Assembly: GCA_031290695.1 (NCBI GenBank)
Contig: JAITNB010000035.1
Coordinates: forward strand, 1-8,835
DNA: 8,835 nt
Source of the DNA: Coriobacteriales bacterium
GTDB taxonomy: Bacteria; Actinomycetota; Coriobacteriia; Coriobacteriales; UBA8131
Direction of reading: 5' to 3'
Shown here piece by piece: positions 1-5,550 of the stretch (positions are counted from its first letter, which is position 1; every line of letters starts with the position of its first letter). Position numbers and translations under genes: made by a program. The notes below the pieces were generated by a model. The model did not search any database and was not told the origin of the DNA. It saw only the letters and a program-made list of their open reading frames with translations.

Positions 1-1
1 T

Positions 2-481
2 GGGAGTAGGGCGCTGCGTAACGAGCGGGGGCAGATGGTCGTTGAGCTGGCGGTATGTCTGCCGGTGCTGCTGGCGGTCTTTGGGGTCGTTATCAACCTC
101 ATGGTCTACTTCGATGCCTGTGCGCGTTTTGACCGGGTGGCAGCCGAGGCGGTGCGTTTGCATGCGGTATCGCCGAGCAGTGGCTATGAGACTGATGAGC
201 GCGCATTGACGGTGCAAGGGGAGATTCAAGATGCATTTGTTGAGGAGGAAGAGTATATCAGCATCGAGGTGACTGGTGAGGCACGCACGGATTCTTACGT
301 GCCTTTGGCCGATAGCGCTGTGATGCTGTCGCCCTACCTTGAGACGTATGTATGCGAGATGTGCTTCTACCCGCCGTTCCCCTTTAGCAACAACGGCTCG
401 TTCTTTGGGATCGAGTTCTCGGGGCTGGTACATCACCGCTTCTACACCGTTGACCCCTATAGGCCGGGGGTGCTCTTTTGA
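2..481 (+). CDS. TadE-like minor pseudopilin, 5' end outside the window
   Basis: This is probably a TadE/TadF-family pseudopilin, which is inserted in the membrane and helps assemble Tad (Flp) pili. The frame is open from base 2. The codons before the first ATG (position 35) encode RNERGQ, directly followed by MVVELAVCLPVLLAVFGVV. The Arg-Gly-Gln-x-x-Val-Glu pattern leading into a hydrophobic helix is the usual TadE N-terminal signature, so the ATG at 35 is internal and the real start lies upstream. After the helix comes an exported domain of about 120 residues, with two Cys (in VCEMCF) and an aromatic-rich end. The stop overlaps the next gene's TTG start (TTGA), suggesting coupled translation. 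Upstream tad genes are not visible. Family assignment is fairly secure; TadE versus TadF cannot be decided. Confidence 0.75.
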   Translation, partial: GSRALRNERGQMVVELAVCLPVLLAVFGVVINLMVYFDACARFDRVAAEAVRLHAVSPSSGYETDERALTVQGEIQDAFVEEEEYISIEVTGEARTDSYVPLADSAVMLSPYLETYVCEMCFYPPFPFSNNGSFFGIEFSGLVHHRFYTVDPYRPGVLF

Positions 482-894
482 AGCGGACGGCCATCATCAC
501 GCCGCTGGTATTCCTGGGCCTGTTCATGGTGTTGGGCTTTCAACAGTGCGAACAACAACGGGCCTTGGCCCCTCGGCCGGTTGATTACCTCATAGGTTGG
601 GAGGCACCTGCCGGCGAGGACCCCTTGCATATCGTCTCTGACGGGCTCGCTCTTGCGGGGGTCTCTGCCGATGGGCGCATCGTAGGCTACACCACCGAGG
701 AGTCACCGGCGTACGCGGCGATGGCCGTCGACCAGGCGCTCCGCGCACAGGGATGGGCGCCCATCGACGGCAACGGCCAGGGCATCGTGGGCTTCACACG
801 CTCCAGCGCCGCGGCACAGGGACAGGCGACCTATGCCCTGCTTATGTTCACGCAGATCTCATCAGGCACCTCGGTTGTTGCGGAGCTGATGTAG
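478..894 (+). CDS. Small membrane-anchored exported protein of unknown function in the Tad gene run
   Basis: I do not recognise a named family. The 138-residue product starts with two basic residues, then a hydrophobic stretch (about residues 5-21, ITPLVFLGLFMVLGF), so it is probably anchored by an N-terminal helix with the rest outside the membrane. A Cys follows in FQQCEQQ, but the preceding residues do not fit a lipobox, so lipoprotein processing is unlikely. The outer part has a compact mixed composition ending in an Ala/Gly/Ser-rich segment and contains no recognisable catalytic motif. The start is TTG at 478, chosen because it overlaps the upstream stop as TTGA and leaves the signal-like N-terminus intact. 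The next gene begins one base after its stop. Position suggests a role in pilus assembly or surface display; this is inference only. Confidence 0.65.
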   Translation: MKRTAIITPLVFLGLFMVLGFQQCEQQRALAPRPVDYLIGWEAPAGEDPLHIVSDGLALAGVSADGRIVGYTTEESPAYAAMAVDQALRAQGWAPIDGNGQGIVGFTRSSAAAQGQATYALLMFTQISSGTSVVAELM

Positions 895-895
895 G

Positions 896-1240
896 ATGGG
901 AGCGTCCTTCGTATTCAGGCTCGCGGTCTCCCACTTTCAGCGCATCAGGGGCCTTTTAGACAGCAAGGTATGTGCGCAGGGCGAGGTGTTGGTCCTCACC
1001 GCCTGCAACAGCATCCACACCTTTGGTATGCGCGGGCCGCTCGATGTCGCGTTCATGGATGCAGAGGGCAGGATACTCGCAGCCCATCGCGCCGTCCCGC
1101 CCAGCCAACTCCGCGCCTGCCGCAAAGCTGCCTGCACCCTTGAGCGCCGAGCGCGCACTGATGAGGCCTGGTTCATGCCGGGCGAGACCGTAGGATTGAC
1201 CGTAGGATTGTCGATGGTAAAGCGAGGTTCAAAAACATGA
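896..1240 (+). CDS. DUF192 (COG1430) family protein
   Basis: The 114-residue product matches the DUF192 pattern: RGLL near residues 18-21, then CNSIHTFGMRGPLDVAFMD (about 37-55) and EGRIL. In this family the usual form is x-IHT-x-x-M-x-x-P-x-D-V-x-F-x-D-x-x-G. DUF192 proteins are small beta-rich proteins of unknown biochemical role, often exported. This copy shows no clear signal peptide or membrane helix, so it may be cytosolic. The ATG lies one base after the preceding stop, and the stop overlaps the next gene as ATGA, so it belongs to the same transcript as the TadE-like gene. The C-terminal end carries a 12-bp tandem duplication (encoding TVGLTVGL), so its final residues may differ from relatives. 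Family call is good; function unknown. Confidence 0.8.
   Translation: MGASFVFRLAVSHFQRIRGLLDSKVCAQGEVLVLTACNSIHTFGMRGPLDVAFMDAEGRILAAHRAVPPSQLRACRKAACTLERRARTDEAWFMPGETVGLTVGLSMVKRGSKT
1187..1210 (+). repeat. Perfect 12-bp tandem duplication inside the DUF192 gene
   Basis: The 12-mer ACCGTAGGATTG occurs twice head to tail (1187-1198 and 1199-1210). It is in frame and duplicates the tetrapeptide TVGL near the C-terminus. It looks like a recent slippage or duplication event that preserved the frame. Confidence 0.85.
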
Positions 1241-1656
1241 AGGCCTGCCCCAACTGCAACAGCACCACCTTTGACGACATGGAGGTATGCTACGGCTGCC
1301 TGCACCATTTTGACCGCCCGCCCAAGCCTCTGCCTGTTGATGGGCCGGGAGGGCTTGCCCTCGCACGCTTTAAAGTGGCGCTCGCAAACCTGTTTGTCTA
1401 CGAGGCCGTTTTGCGCAAGACCGAGGGCGCGCTGCTTACCGTGGGGTGCGCCCGCAACAACAGCATCGTCGTCCCTCAGGGCGAGGTCGCCCGCCACCAG
1501 CTCGACATCTTCTTCTCCCAGGGGCAGATATGGGCCGAGCGCAAGGGCGTTCCCGAAGCCGGTATAGACGGCATCCCTTTTACCGGGACCCGCAGCATCA
1601 AAAGCGGCGCCCAACTCAACGTAGGCGATGCAACCATCACCCTGGTCTCCGGCTGA
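1237..1656 (+). CDS. Zinc-ribbon protein with a degenerate FHA-like domain
   Basis: The 139-residue product has an N-terminal zinc ribbon with Cys at 4, 7, 18 and 21 (C-x2-C-x10-C-x2-C), a Pro-rich linker (28-38), then a beta-rich region from about 43 to 137 resembling a forkhead-associated domain. The FHA-like signs are LTVGCARNNSIVV (67-79), EVARHQLDIFF (83-93), a Gly at 112 and LNVGDATITL (127-136). FHA domains bind phosphothreonine peptides. Here the usual Gly-Arg is Gly-Cys and the usual Ser-x-x-His is Ala-Arg-His, so phosphopeptide binding may be weakened or lost. The start overlaps the DUF192 stop as ATGA. It closes the plus-strand run, just before a hairpin. It may be a regulatory or scaffolding component linked to the pilus locus; that is inference. 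Confidence 0.65.
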   Translation: MKACPNCNSTTFDDMEVCYGCLHHFDRPPKPLPVDGPGGLALARFKVALANLFVYEAVLRKTEGALLTVGCARNNSIVVPQGEVARHQLDIFFSQGQIWAERKGVPEAGIDGIPFTGTRSIKSGAQLNVGDATITLVSG

Positions 1657-1696
1657 TGCCCCCGCAGCACCACCCATAACAGGGAGCCGGGTACAA

Positions 1697-1735
1697 CAAG
1701 ATAAGCCCCTGCCTCATCGGGACGGGCTTATCTTG
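1697..1735. terminator. Strong hairpin between convergent genes, probable bidirectional terminator
   Basis: A perfect 12-bp inverted repeat, CAAGATAAGCCC (1697-1708) and GGGCTTATCTTG (1724-1735), flanks a 15-nt loop. It lies 40 nt after the plus-strand stop at 1656 and 20 nt beyond the minus-strand stop at 1756. No real T-run follows on either strand, so it is not a textbook intrinsic terminator. It may act in both directions or protect 3' ends. Confidence 0.6.
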
Positions 1736-1755
1736 CTGCGTTGACGAGCTGTTGT

Positions 1756-1998
1756 TTACGCGCCGGGAGGCTTAGGGGCACCGGGAGCTTTGGGAGCACC
1801 AGGAGCACCGGGCATTCCGGGAGGCTTGGGCATTCCGGGGGCGCCAGGGGCGCCGGGAGCACCAGGCATTCCGGGGGCGCCAGGCATGATGGGGGCCTCA
1901 AAGCCACACTGGGAGCATTTGGTGGCAGTCCCCGGGTTCTTTGCTCCACACTCAGGGCAGGTCATATCCATGTCGATTGATGCCGGTCTAAAGCACAT
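1756..1998 (-). CDS. Zinc-ribbon micro-protein with collagen-like Pro-Gly-x tail
   Basis: The 80-residue product has a short N-terminus, a zinc ribbon with Cys at 14, 17, 28 and 31 (CPEC and CSQC), and then residues 39-80 built entirely of 14 consecutive Pro-[Gly/Lys]-x triplets (x is Ala, Met or Pro). Lys replaces Gly in three of them. There is no signal peptide or membrane helix, so it is probably cytosolic. The ATG at 1998 is chosen because GAGGAG (plus-strand 2008-2013) lies nine bases upstream; later Met codons at residues 10 and 12 have no such site. It converges on the zinc-ribbon/FHA gene. Function is unknown. The tail may be an extended spacer or a binding surface for another protein. 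Three interrupting Lys triplets argue against a classic stable collagen triple helix. Confidence 0.7.
   Translation of the reverse strand: MCFRPASIDMDMTCPECGAKNPGTATKCSQCGFEAPIMPGAPGMPGAPGAPGAPGMPKPPGMPGAPGAPKAPGAPKPPGA
1759..1884 (-). repeat. 9-bp-periodic repeat coding for Pro-[Gly/Lys]-x triplets
   Basis: This stretch encodes the 14 triplets of the preceding gene. Units such as GGCATTCCGGG and GGGGCGCCAGG (plus-strand view) recur with small changes. The array is prone to slippage and should vary in triplet number between strains without breaking the frame. Confidence 0.75.
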
Positions 1999-2216
1999 GT
2001 TGTCGTTCTCCTCTCGGTCCGTTCACCTGAGCCGACGAATCCTACCTGCCCTGGGTGGCAGATGGTTAGCCTTAACCGTCGGTTCCAATAAAAAGTTTAG
2101 GCGAAGTGCCAGAAGAAATCTCCCTCATAATAGATGAATCTTTATAACAATCTAATACTAATTTGCTTATTTTGGCAGATTTGAGGCCTAAGGCCTCCTC
2201 TCCAGCCAGGGTGTTT
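1999..2216. other. AT-rich spacer upstream of the micro-protein gene
   Basis: No gene is visible here. The half nearest the micro-protein holds its ribosome binding site. The stretch 2085-2175 is distinctly AT-rich compared with the neighbouring genes. Read on the minus strand it contains TATAAA-like and TATTAT-like hexamers that could serve as -10 boxes, but I found no matching -35 at proper spacing, so no promoter is called. A short perfect palindrome lies at 2183-2197. Confidence 0.5.
2183..2197. repeat. 15-bp perfect palindrome
   Basis: GAGGCCT and AGGCCTC flank a single central base (2190). The site lies between the molybdoenzyme operon's end hairpin and the AT-rich spacer. It could be an operator half-site pair or a small hairpin; nothing decides between them. 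Confidence 0.5.
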
Positions 2217-2257
2217 GAACGTGGGGGTGTAGAACCATGGGCCCTACACCCCCGTTC
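2217..2257 (-). terminator. Hairpin after the molybdoenzyme operon
   Basis: Ten perfect pairs, GGGGGTGTAG (2223-2232) with CTACACCCCC (2244-2253), are extended by GAAC/GTTC (2217-2220 with 2254-2257) across a 2-nt bulge, around an 11-nt loop. It begins five bases after the minus-strand stop at 2263. No T-run follows, so it may need a protein factor or mainly stabilise the 3' end. Confidence 0.65.
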
Positions 2258-2262
2258 CAGGC

Positions 2263-4533
2263 TCAGGCCGGCATCACCTCGCAGAGCCCCTCCTTGAAGG
2301 GAGGGAAGCCGCTGATGGGGTCGAAGTCCCGGGATACCAGCTCGTTGACATTGGCCTGGTGCCAGCCGTGGAACATGTCAATCATGCCGGGGCGTACGAT
2401 ATTTGTCACCTCGAGCTTCGCGACGATGCCAACCGCGTTGACCGGCGAGTTTATCCGCACCATCTGCCCCTCCTCAAGGCCGCGTGCCTGTGCGTCAATA
2501 CGGTTGAGGCGCACCACGGGCTCGGGCATGAACTGGTTGAGCCAGGGCAGGTCGCGCTCCTTGGAGTGCGTGTAGAAAGGCACCCGTGAGCCGGTGTTGA
2601 GCACCAACGGGAACCGTGTGGCCAGCTCGGGCGTCGCAACGGGGCTTTGCAGGGGCTCCACATAGCTGGGCAGCGGGTCAAAGCCGTGCGAGCGGAGGAT
2701 CTCCGAGGAAAACTCCACCTTGCCGGTGGGTGACGAGAAGCCCGGTTGCCCGTCTGCCCGTAGCAGCCCCAGCTCGTATTTCTTCGACTGGGGGCCGTTC
2801 TTGAGCGGTATCTCGTAGCCGTCGGGCGACAACGCGCGCAGTTCTTCGAGGGTGGGCGGGTCCTCAGCGCCGCAGGTGCGCAGGATCTCCCGCAGGCAGT
2901 TCTCGTCGGCGAGCGCGCCGCCGCCCCAGAACTCCTCGGTGAATCCCAGCGCGCAGCCCAGGTCGCAGCAGATGCGGTAGTCGCTGCGCGCCTCGCCGGC
3001 GGGCGGCACGATGGCCTCACGTAGGAACAGCTTGCGCCCAAATATCGTAAGCGGTGCCGAGCGCTCAAACGACATTGCCACCGGTAACAGCATGTCTACA
3101 TAGTCGTGCGTCCAAGGGTTGTCGCGAAAGTCGCAGGCCACCACAAAGTCCATGGCCTTGAACGCCTCCTGGTAGAGGTGCGACTGGGGCCACATCATCG
3201 TGTTGCCGCCCATCATCAGGCAGGCGCGCAATTGTCCGTCCTTCACATACTCGGGGAGCATGTTGAGCTGCGTGCTGCCCTGTTGGTCGGTGTATGCCCA
3301 CACGGGGAAGTAGGCGCGGTCGACGCGCAGGTGGTCCAGTGTGGGCAAGAGCTCGCGGGAGCGGGCGAACCCAAAGCTGCCCCACCACTCGTCAAAGTCC
3401 AGAGGCTCGTCCTCGATGGTGTGCCCGCCCGGCACATCAAGGCTGCCGGTGAGCGGCACCAGCAGCATGATGGCCCGATAGTTGTTCACGCCGTTGCTGT
3501 GATGGGGAAAGGCCGACGCGCTCTTGCAGGTGATGGGCCCCTTGAGCTTGATCAGCAGCTCTGCCGCTTCCCTCACCAGCTCGACCGGTACACCGCATAT
3601 CTCCGCGGTGCGCTCGGGCGGGTACTGTGCGCAGAGCTGCGCGTACTCTGCAAAGCCATGGGCCCACTTCTCGATGAACTCCCGGTCATAGGCATCGTTG
3701 GCGATGAGCTCGTTGGCGAAGCACAGGGCAAGCGCGCCGTCGGTGCCAGGGCGTATCTGCAGGTGGATGTCGGCGAAGTTCTGCGTCGTGGGCGTGACGC
3801 GGGGGTCGACGACAATATAGCGTACCGAGCCCTTCTCCTGCGTCGTCTTCATCTTGTCGTAGCTAAACGGTGCCGACCAGCCGGGGTTATTGCCCCAGAT
3901 GATGCAGACCTTGGTCTTCTCGGGATGAGGCCCCTGGCCAACCGAGAGCGAGGTGGCCGTATGCCACTCCGGCCCCAGGATGAGCTTCCAAGTGAGCTCG
4001 GTGGCCTTGAAGCACGTGGAGCTCTCGGTACCCATATGCGGCGAGCCAAACGTGAAGGCCAGCCGTTGCAGTGCCGAGCGCGGCTCCTTGGGGTCGCCGG
4101 TCATGAACAGCACCTTCTCGGCGCCGTATTCGTCCTTGATCGCGTTAAACCGCGCTGCTATCTCGGCCAGGGCCTCGTCCCAGCCAACACGCTCCCATTG
4201 GCTGCGCTGCCCTTTGGGGTTGGTGCGCCGCTGCGGGTACAGCACGCGCGTGGGGTCGTAGAGGTCCTGCGCCGACGAGACGCCCTTAGCGCACAGCAGG
4301 TTGTTGTTGTAGCGGTCGCGCCGCTCCAGCCGGTACACCTTGTCGTCCTTGACCCAGGCCTTGATGCCGCAGTGCGGCCCGTGGTTGCACATGATGCAGT
4401 GACTGTACCGATACGCCCCCGCCTCGTCGCCAAAGGCAGGTAAAGCTGCGCGCAGGACCGTGCCGCTTGCCGCCGCACCCGCCCCAACTGCCGTGAGCAT
4501 CTGTAGGAAGCGCCGTCGTGTGAGCTGTGCCAT
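2263..4533 (-). CDS. Tat-exported molybdopterin (bis-MGD) oxidoreductase, catalytic subunit
   Basis: This is the catalytic subunit of a DMSO-reductase-superfamily enzyme (756 residues, usual size). Residues 5-11, TRRRFLQ, and the following hydrophobic stretch form a Tat signal, so the folded enzyme should act outside the membrane. A [4Fe-4S] site follows with Cys at 46, 49, 55 and 81. The spacing C-x2-C-x5-C is longer than the common C-x2-C-x3-C. Cys174, in TESSTCFKATEL, sits where the protein ligand of Mo is expected, as in the thiosulfate/polysulfide and arsenate reductase branches. VVDPRVTPT (241-249) is typical of cofactor binding. The dinucleotide-binding domain covers roughly 630-745. 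The start overlaps the upstream gene's stop as TAATG, with AGGTGG upstream. No NrfD-type membrane subunit or TorD-type chaperone gene lies beside it. The substrate is unknown. Related Eggerthellaceae enzymes reduce or dehydroxylate small organic compounds, but the sequence alone cannot assign one. Confidence 0.9.
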   Translation of the reverse strand: MAQLTRRRFLQMLTAVGAGAAASGTVLRAALPAFGDEAGAYRYSHCIMCNHGPHCGIKAWVKDDKVYRLERRDRYNNNLLCAKGVSSAQDLYDPTRVLYPQRRTNPKGQRSQWERVGWDEALAEIAARFNAIKDEYGAEKVLFMTGDPKEPRSALQRLAFTFGSPHMGTESSTCFKATELTWKLILGPEWHTATSLSVGQGPHPEKTKVCIIWGNNPGWSAPFSYDKMKTTQEKGSVRYIVVDPRVTPTTQNFADIHLQIRPGTDGALALCFANELIANDAYDREFIEKWAHGFAEYAQLCAQYPPERTAEICGVPVELVREAAELLIKLKGPITCKSASAFPHHSNGVNNYRAIMLLVPLTGSLDVPGGHTIEDEPLDFDEWWGSFGFARSRELLPTLDHLRVDRAYFPVWAYTDQQGSTQLNMLPEYVKDGQLRACLMMGGNTMMWPQSHLYQEAFKAMDFVVACDFRDNPWTHDYVDMLLPVAMSFERSAPLTIFGRKLFLREAIVPPAGEARSDYRICCDLGCALGFTEEFWGGGALADENCLREILRTCGAEDPPTLEELRALSPDGYEIPLKNGPQSKKYELGLLRADGQPGFSSPTGKVEFSSEILRSHGFDPLPSYVEPLQSPVATPELATRFPLVLNTGSRVPFYTHSKERDLPWLNQFMPEPVVRLNRIDAQARGLEEGQMVRINSPVNAVGIVAKLEVTNIVRPGMIDMFHGWHQANVNELVSRDFDPISGFPPFKEGLCEVMPA

Positions 4534-5324
4534 TATTCAACACCACCTTTCGTCTTGTGTGTGCGGTACCACACGCCGCCTCCCACCGCTGCGGCCGCAA
4601 CGAGCGCACCAGCGGCAACAGGCGCAAGCGGTATACCCGGCTGTGCCTTGACGCCGTGAGCTTCCTGCTCCTCGTTGCCAAGGGCGTGTGCGCGCACGGC
4701 GTCCATCAATCCGGCAGGCACCAGGGAGCGGGACATCCCTGCGGGCAGCACGTAGTACATGCTGGTTAGGTCAAGGTGTGTCGCGTCATGGGTGTCCAGG
4801 TAGGCTGTGATCGTGCTCTCAGGGTCGTCAAGGTCGCCAAAGATACGGCATTGCCCGGGACAAAGGGAGCTGCACACGGGCTGCTCGCCCGCAGTGATAC
4901 GCCCGTAACAGAGCGTGCATTTCTCCACAATATCAAGGCGCTGTGAGCTTTCTTCCTCTCCAGGCATGACGGTTTTCTCAAAACTCGTCACGTCGTCTGT
5001 TACGAGGTACCGTTGCTGGTAAGGGCATGCGCGAGCACAGGCCCCACAGCCGTCGCAGACCTCGTAGTCTACCAGTACCGGTCCCTCGTCTGTCTTGTAG
5101 GTCGCGTCGTGGGGGCACACGGCGACACACGGGGGGTCGTCACAGTGGTTGCACATCCTCGACACATAGCGCTGATGGGCATCGGGGTACTCACCCCATT
5201 CAACATACCCGAGCCTGTTGTAGTCGACGCCCGGGCGGGTGCCGTAATACTGCTTGCAGGACACCACACACGAATAGCATCCGATGCAGCGCTCTAGGTC
5301 GATGAGCATTCCAAATCGTGGCAT
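4533..5324 (-). CDS. Four-cluster [4Fe-4S] electron-transfer subunit with C-terminal membrane tail
   Basis: This is a DmsB/PsrB/NrfC-type iron-sulfur subunit passing electrons to or from the molybdoenzyme. Four Cys groups would bind four [4Fe-4S] clusters: 13/16/19/23 (CIGCYSC), 58/61/66/70 (CNHCDDPPC), 90/93/96/100 (CDGCGAC) and 136/139/151/155 (CTLC, CSSLC). An extra Cys lies at 159. Residues about 231-253 (PLAPVAAGALVAAAAVGGGV) form one membrane helix, followed by the basic tail YRTHKTK, which implies a cytoplasmic C-terminus and an outside iron-sulfur domain. It has no signal peptide of its own, so it probably rides out through Tat with its partner. The start at 5324 is preferred over the in-frame ATG at 5387 because AGGAG lies six bases before it and homology begins at MPRFGMLIDLERC. 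It gives 263 residues. It is the first gene of the operon. Confidence 0.88.
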   Translation of the reverse strand: MPRFGMLIDLERCIGCYSCVVSCKQYYGTRPGVDYNRLGYVEWGEYPDAHQRYVSRMCNHCDDPPCVAVCPHDATYKTDEGPVLVDYEVCDGCGACARACPYQQRYLVTDDVTSFEKTVMPGEEESSQRLDIVEKCTLCYGRITAGEQPVCSSLCPGQCRIFGDLDDPESTITAYLDTHDATHLDLTSMYYVLPAGMSRSLVPAGLMDAVRAHALGNEEQEAHGVKAQPGIPLAPVAAGALVAAAAVGGGVWYRTHKTKGGVE

Positions 5325-5330
5325 GGCCTT

Positions 5331-5335
5331 CTCCT
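5331..5335 (-). promoter_or_regulatory. Ribosome binding site fixing the iron-sulfur subunit start
   Basis: Read on the minus strand this is AGGAG within AAAGGAGAAGG, six bases before the ATG at 5324. It shows that the 21 extra in-frame residues upstream are not translated. Confidence 0.75.
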
Positions 5336-5388
5336 TTCTTGTTTGTGTATGCGGCCAAGCCCTGATACTAGATACGCGCCCACTCAAG

Positions 5389-5447
5389 CACTATCGTATG
5401 AATCCGGTTTTCCTTCCGTCTCCTGTCATATGATTCCCATGATAGTG
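5389..5447. promoter_or_regulatory. Repeat-bearing control region between divergent genes
   Basis: The 226-bp gap 5325-5550 separates the molybdoenzyme operon from the LuxR-type gene. Within it are an inverted repeat CACTATC (5389-5395) / GATAGTG (5441-5447), an imperfect direct repeat TATGAATCC (5397-5405) / TATGATTCC (5429-5437), and the palindrome TCATATGA (5426-5433). These nested repeats are likely operator sites for the divergently encoded regulator. No -10/-35 pair with good spacing could be assigned with confidence. Confidence 0.45.
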
Positions 5448-5486
5448 GCGTTTCTGCCGCCTTATGCCTGACGTGGGGCGGCCGGC

Positions 5487-5507
5487 AGCTTCGCTAAAGC
5501 TTTTTTT
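5487..5507 (+). terminator. Short hairpin plus T-run in the leader of the LuxR-type gene
   Basis: AGCTT (5487-5491) pairs with AAGCT (5497-5501) around a 5-nt loop, and a run of seven T (5501-5507) overlaps the end of the stem. It lies about 45 nt before the start codon. It could be a weak attenuator or stop read-in from upstream. The stem has only five pairs, so this is tentative. Confidence 0.3.
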
Positions 5508-5533
5508 GCTACCTTCTGCGTACAAGGTCAAGC

Positions 5534-5539
5534 AGGAGG
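5534..5539 (+). promoter_or_regulatory. Ribosome binding site fixing the LuxR-type gene start
   Basis: AGGAGG lies 11 bases before the ATG at 5551, with a further GGGGA closer in. It favours 5551 over the in-frame ATG at 5464, which has no comparable site and would add a run of poorly conserved-looking residues. Confidence 0.6.
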
Positions 5540-5550
5540 TTGGGGATGGA

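Noticed and set aside
478..894. Lipoprotein call for the second gene
   Set aside because: The Cys in FQQCEQQ is preceded by Gln-Gln, which does not fit a lipobox.
937..1677. Minus-strand open frame (246 codons) opposite the DUF192 and zinc-ribbon/FHA genes
   Set aside because: The plus-strand genes have recognisable motifs and coupled starts; this frame shows no motif and low-complexity composition.
1790..2137. Plus-strand collagen-like frame (GAPGAPGIPGG)
   Set aside because: It is the complement of the Pro-Gly-x repeat. The minus-strand frame has a zinc ribbon and a good ribosome binding site, while this one runs on into noncoding sequence.
3106..4443. Long plus-strand open frame (445 codons) opposite the molybdoenzyme gene
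   Set aside because: It is antisense to a clear molybdopterin oxidoreductase, and its composition (Arg/Val/Leu/Gly/His-rich with no domain) is typical of a shadow frame in GC-rich DNA.
4286..4681. Minus-strand frame across the junction of the two molybdoenzyme subunits
   Set aside because: It overlaps both genuine genes in another frame and reproduces frame-shifted pieces of them.
5325..5387. N-terminal extension of the iron-sulfur subunit from the ATG at 5387
   Set aside because: The added 21 residues resemble no signal, and the AGGAG at 5331-5335 would lie inside the gene and point to the start at 5324.
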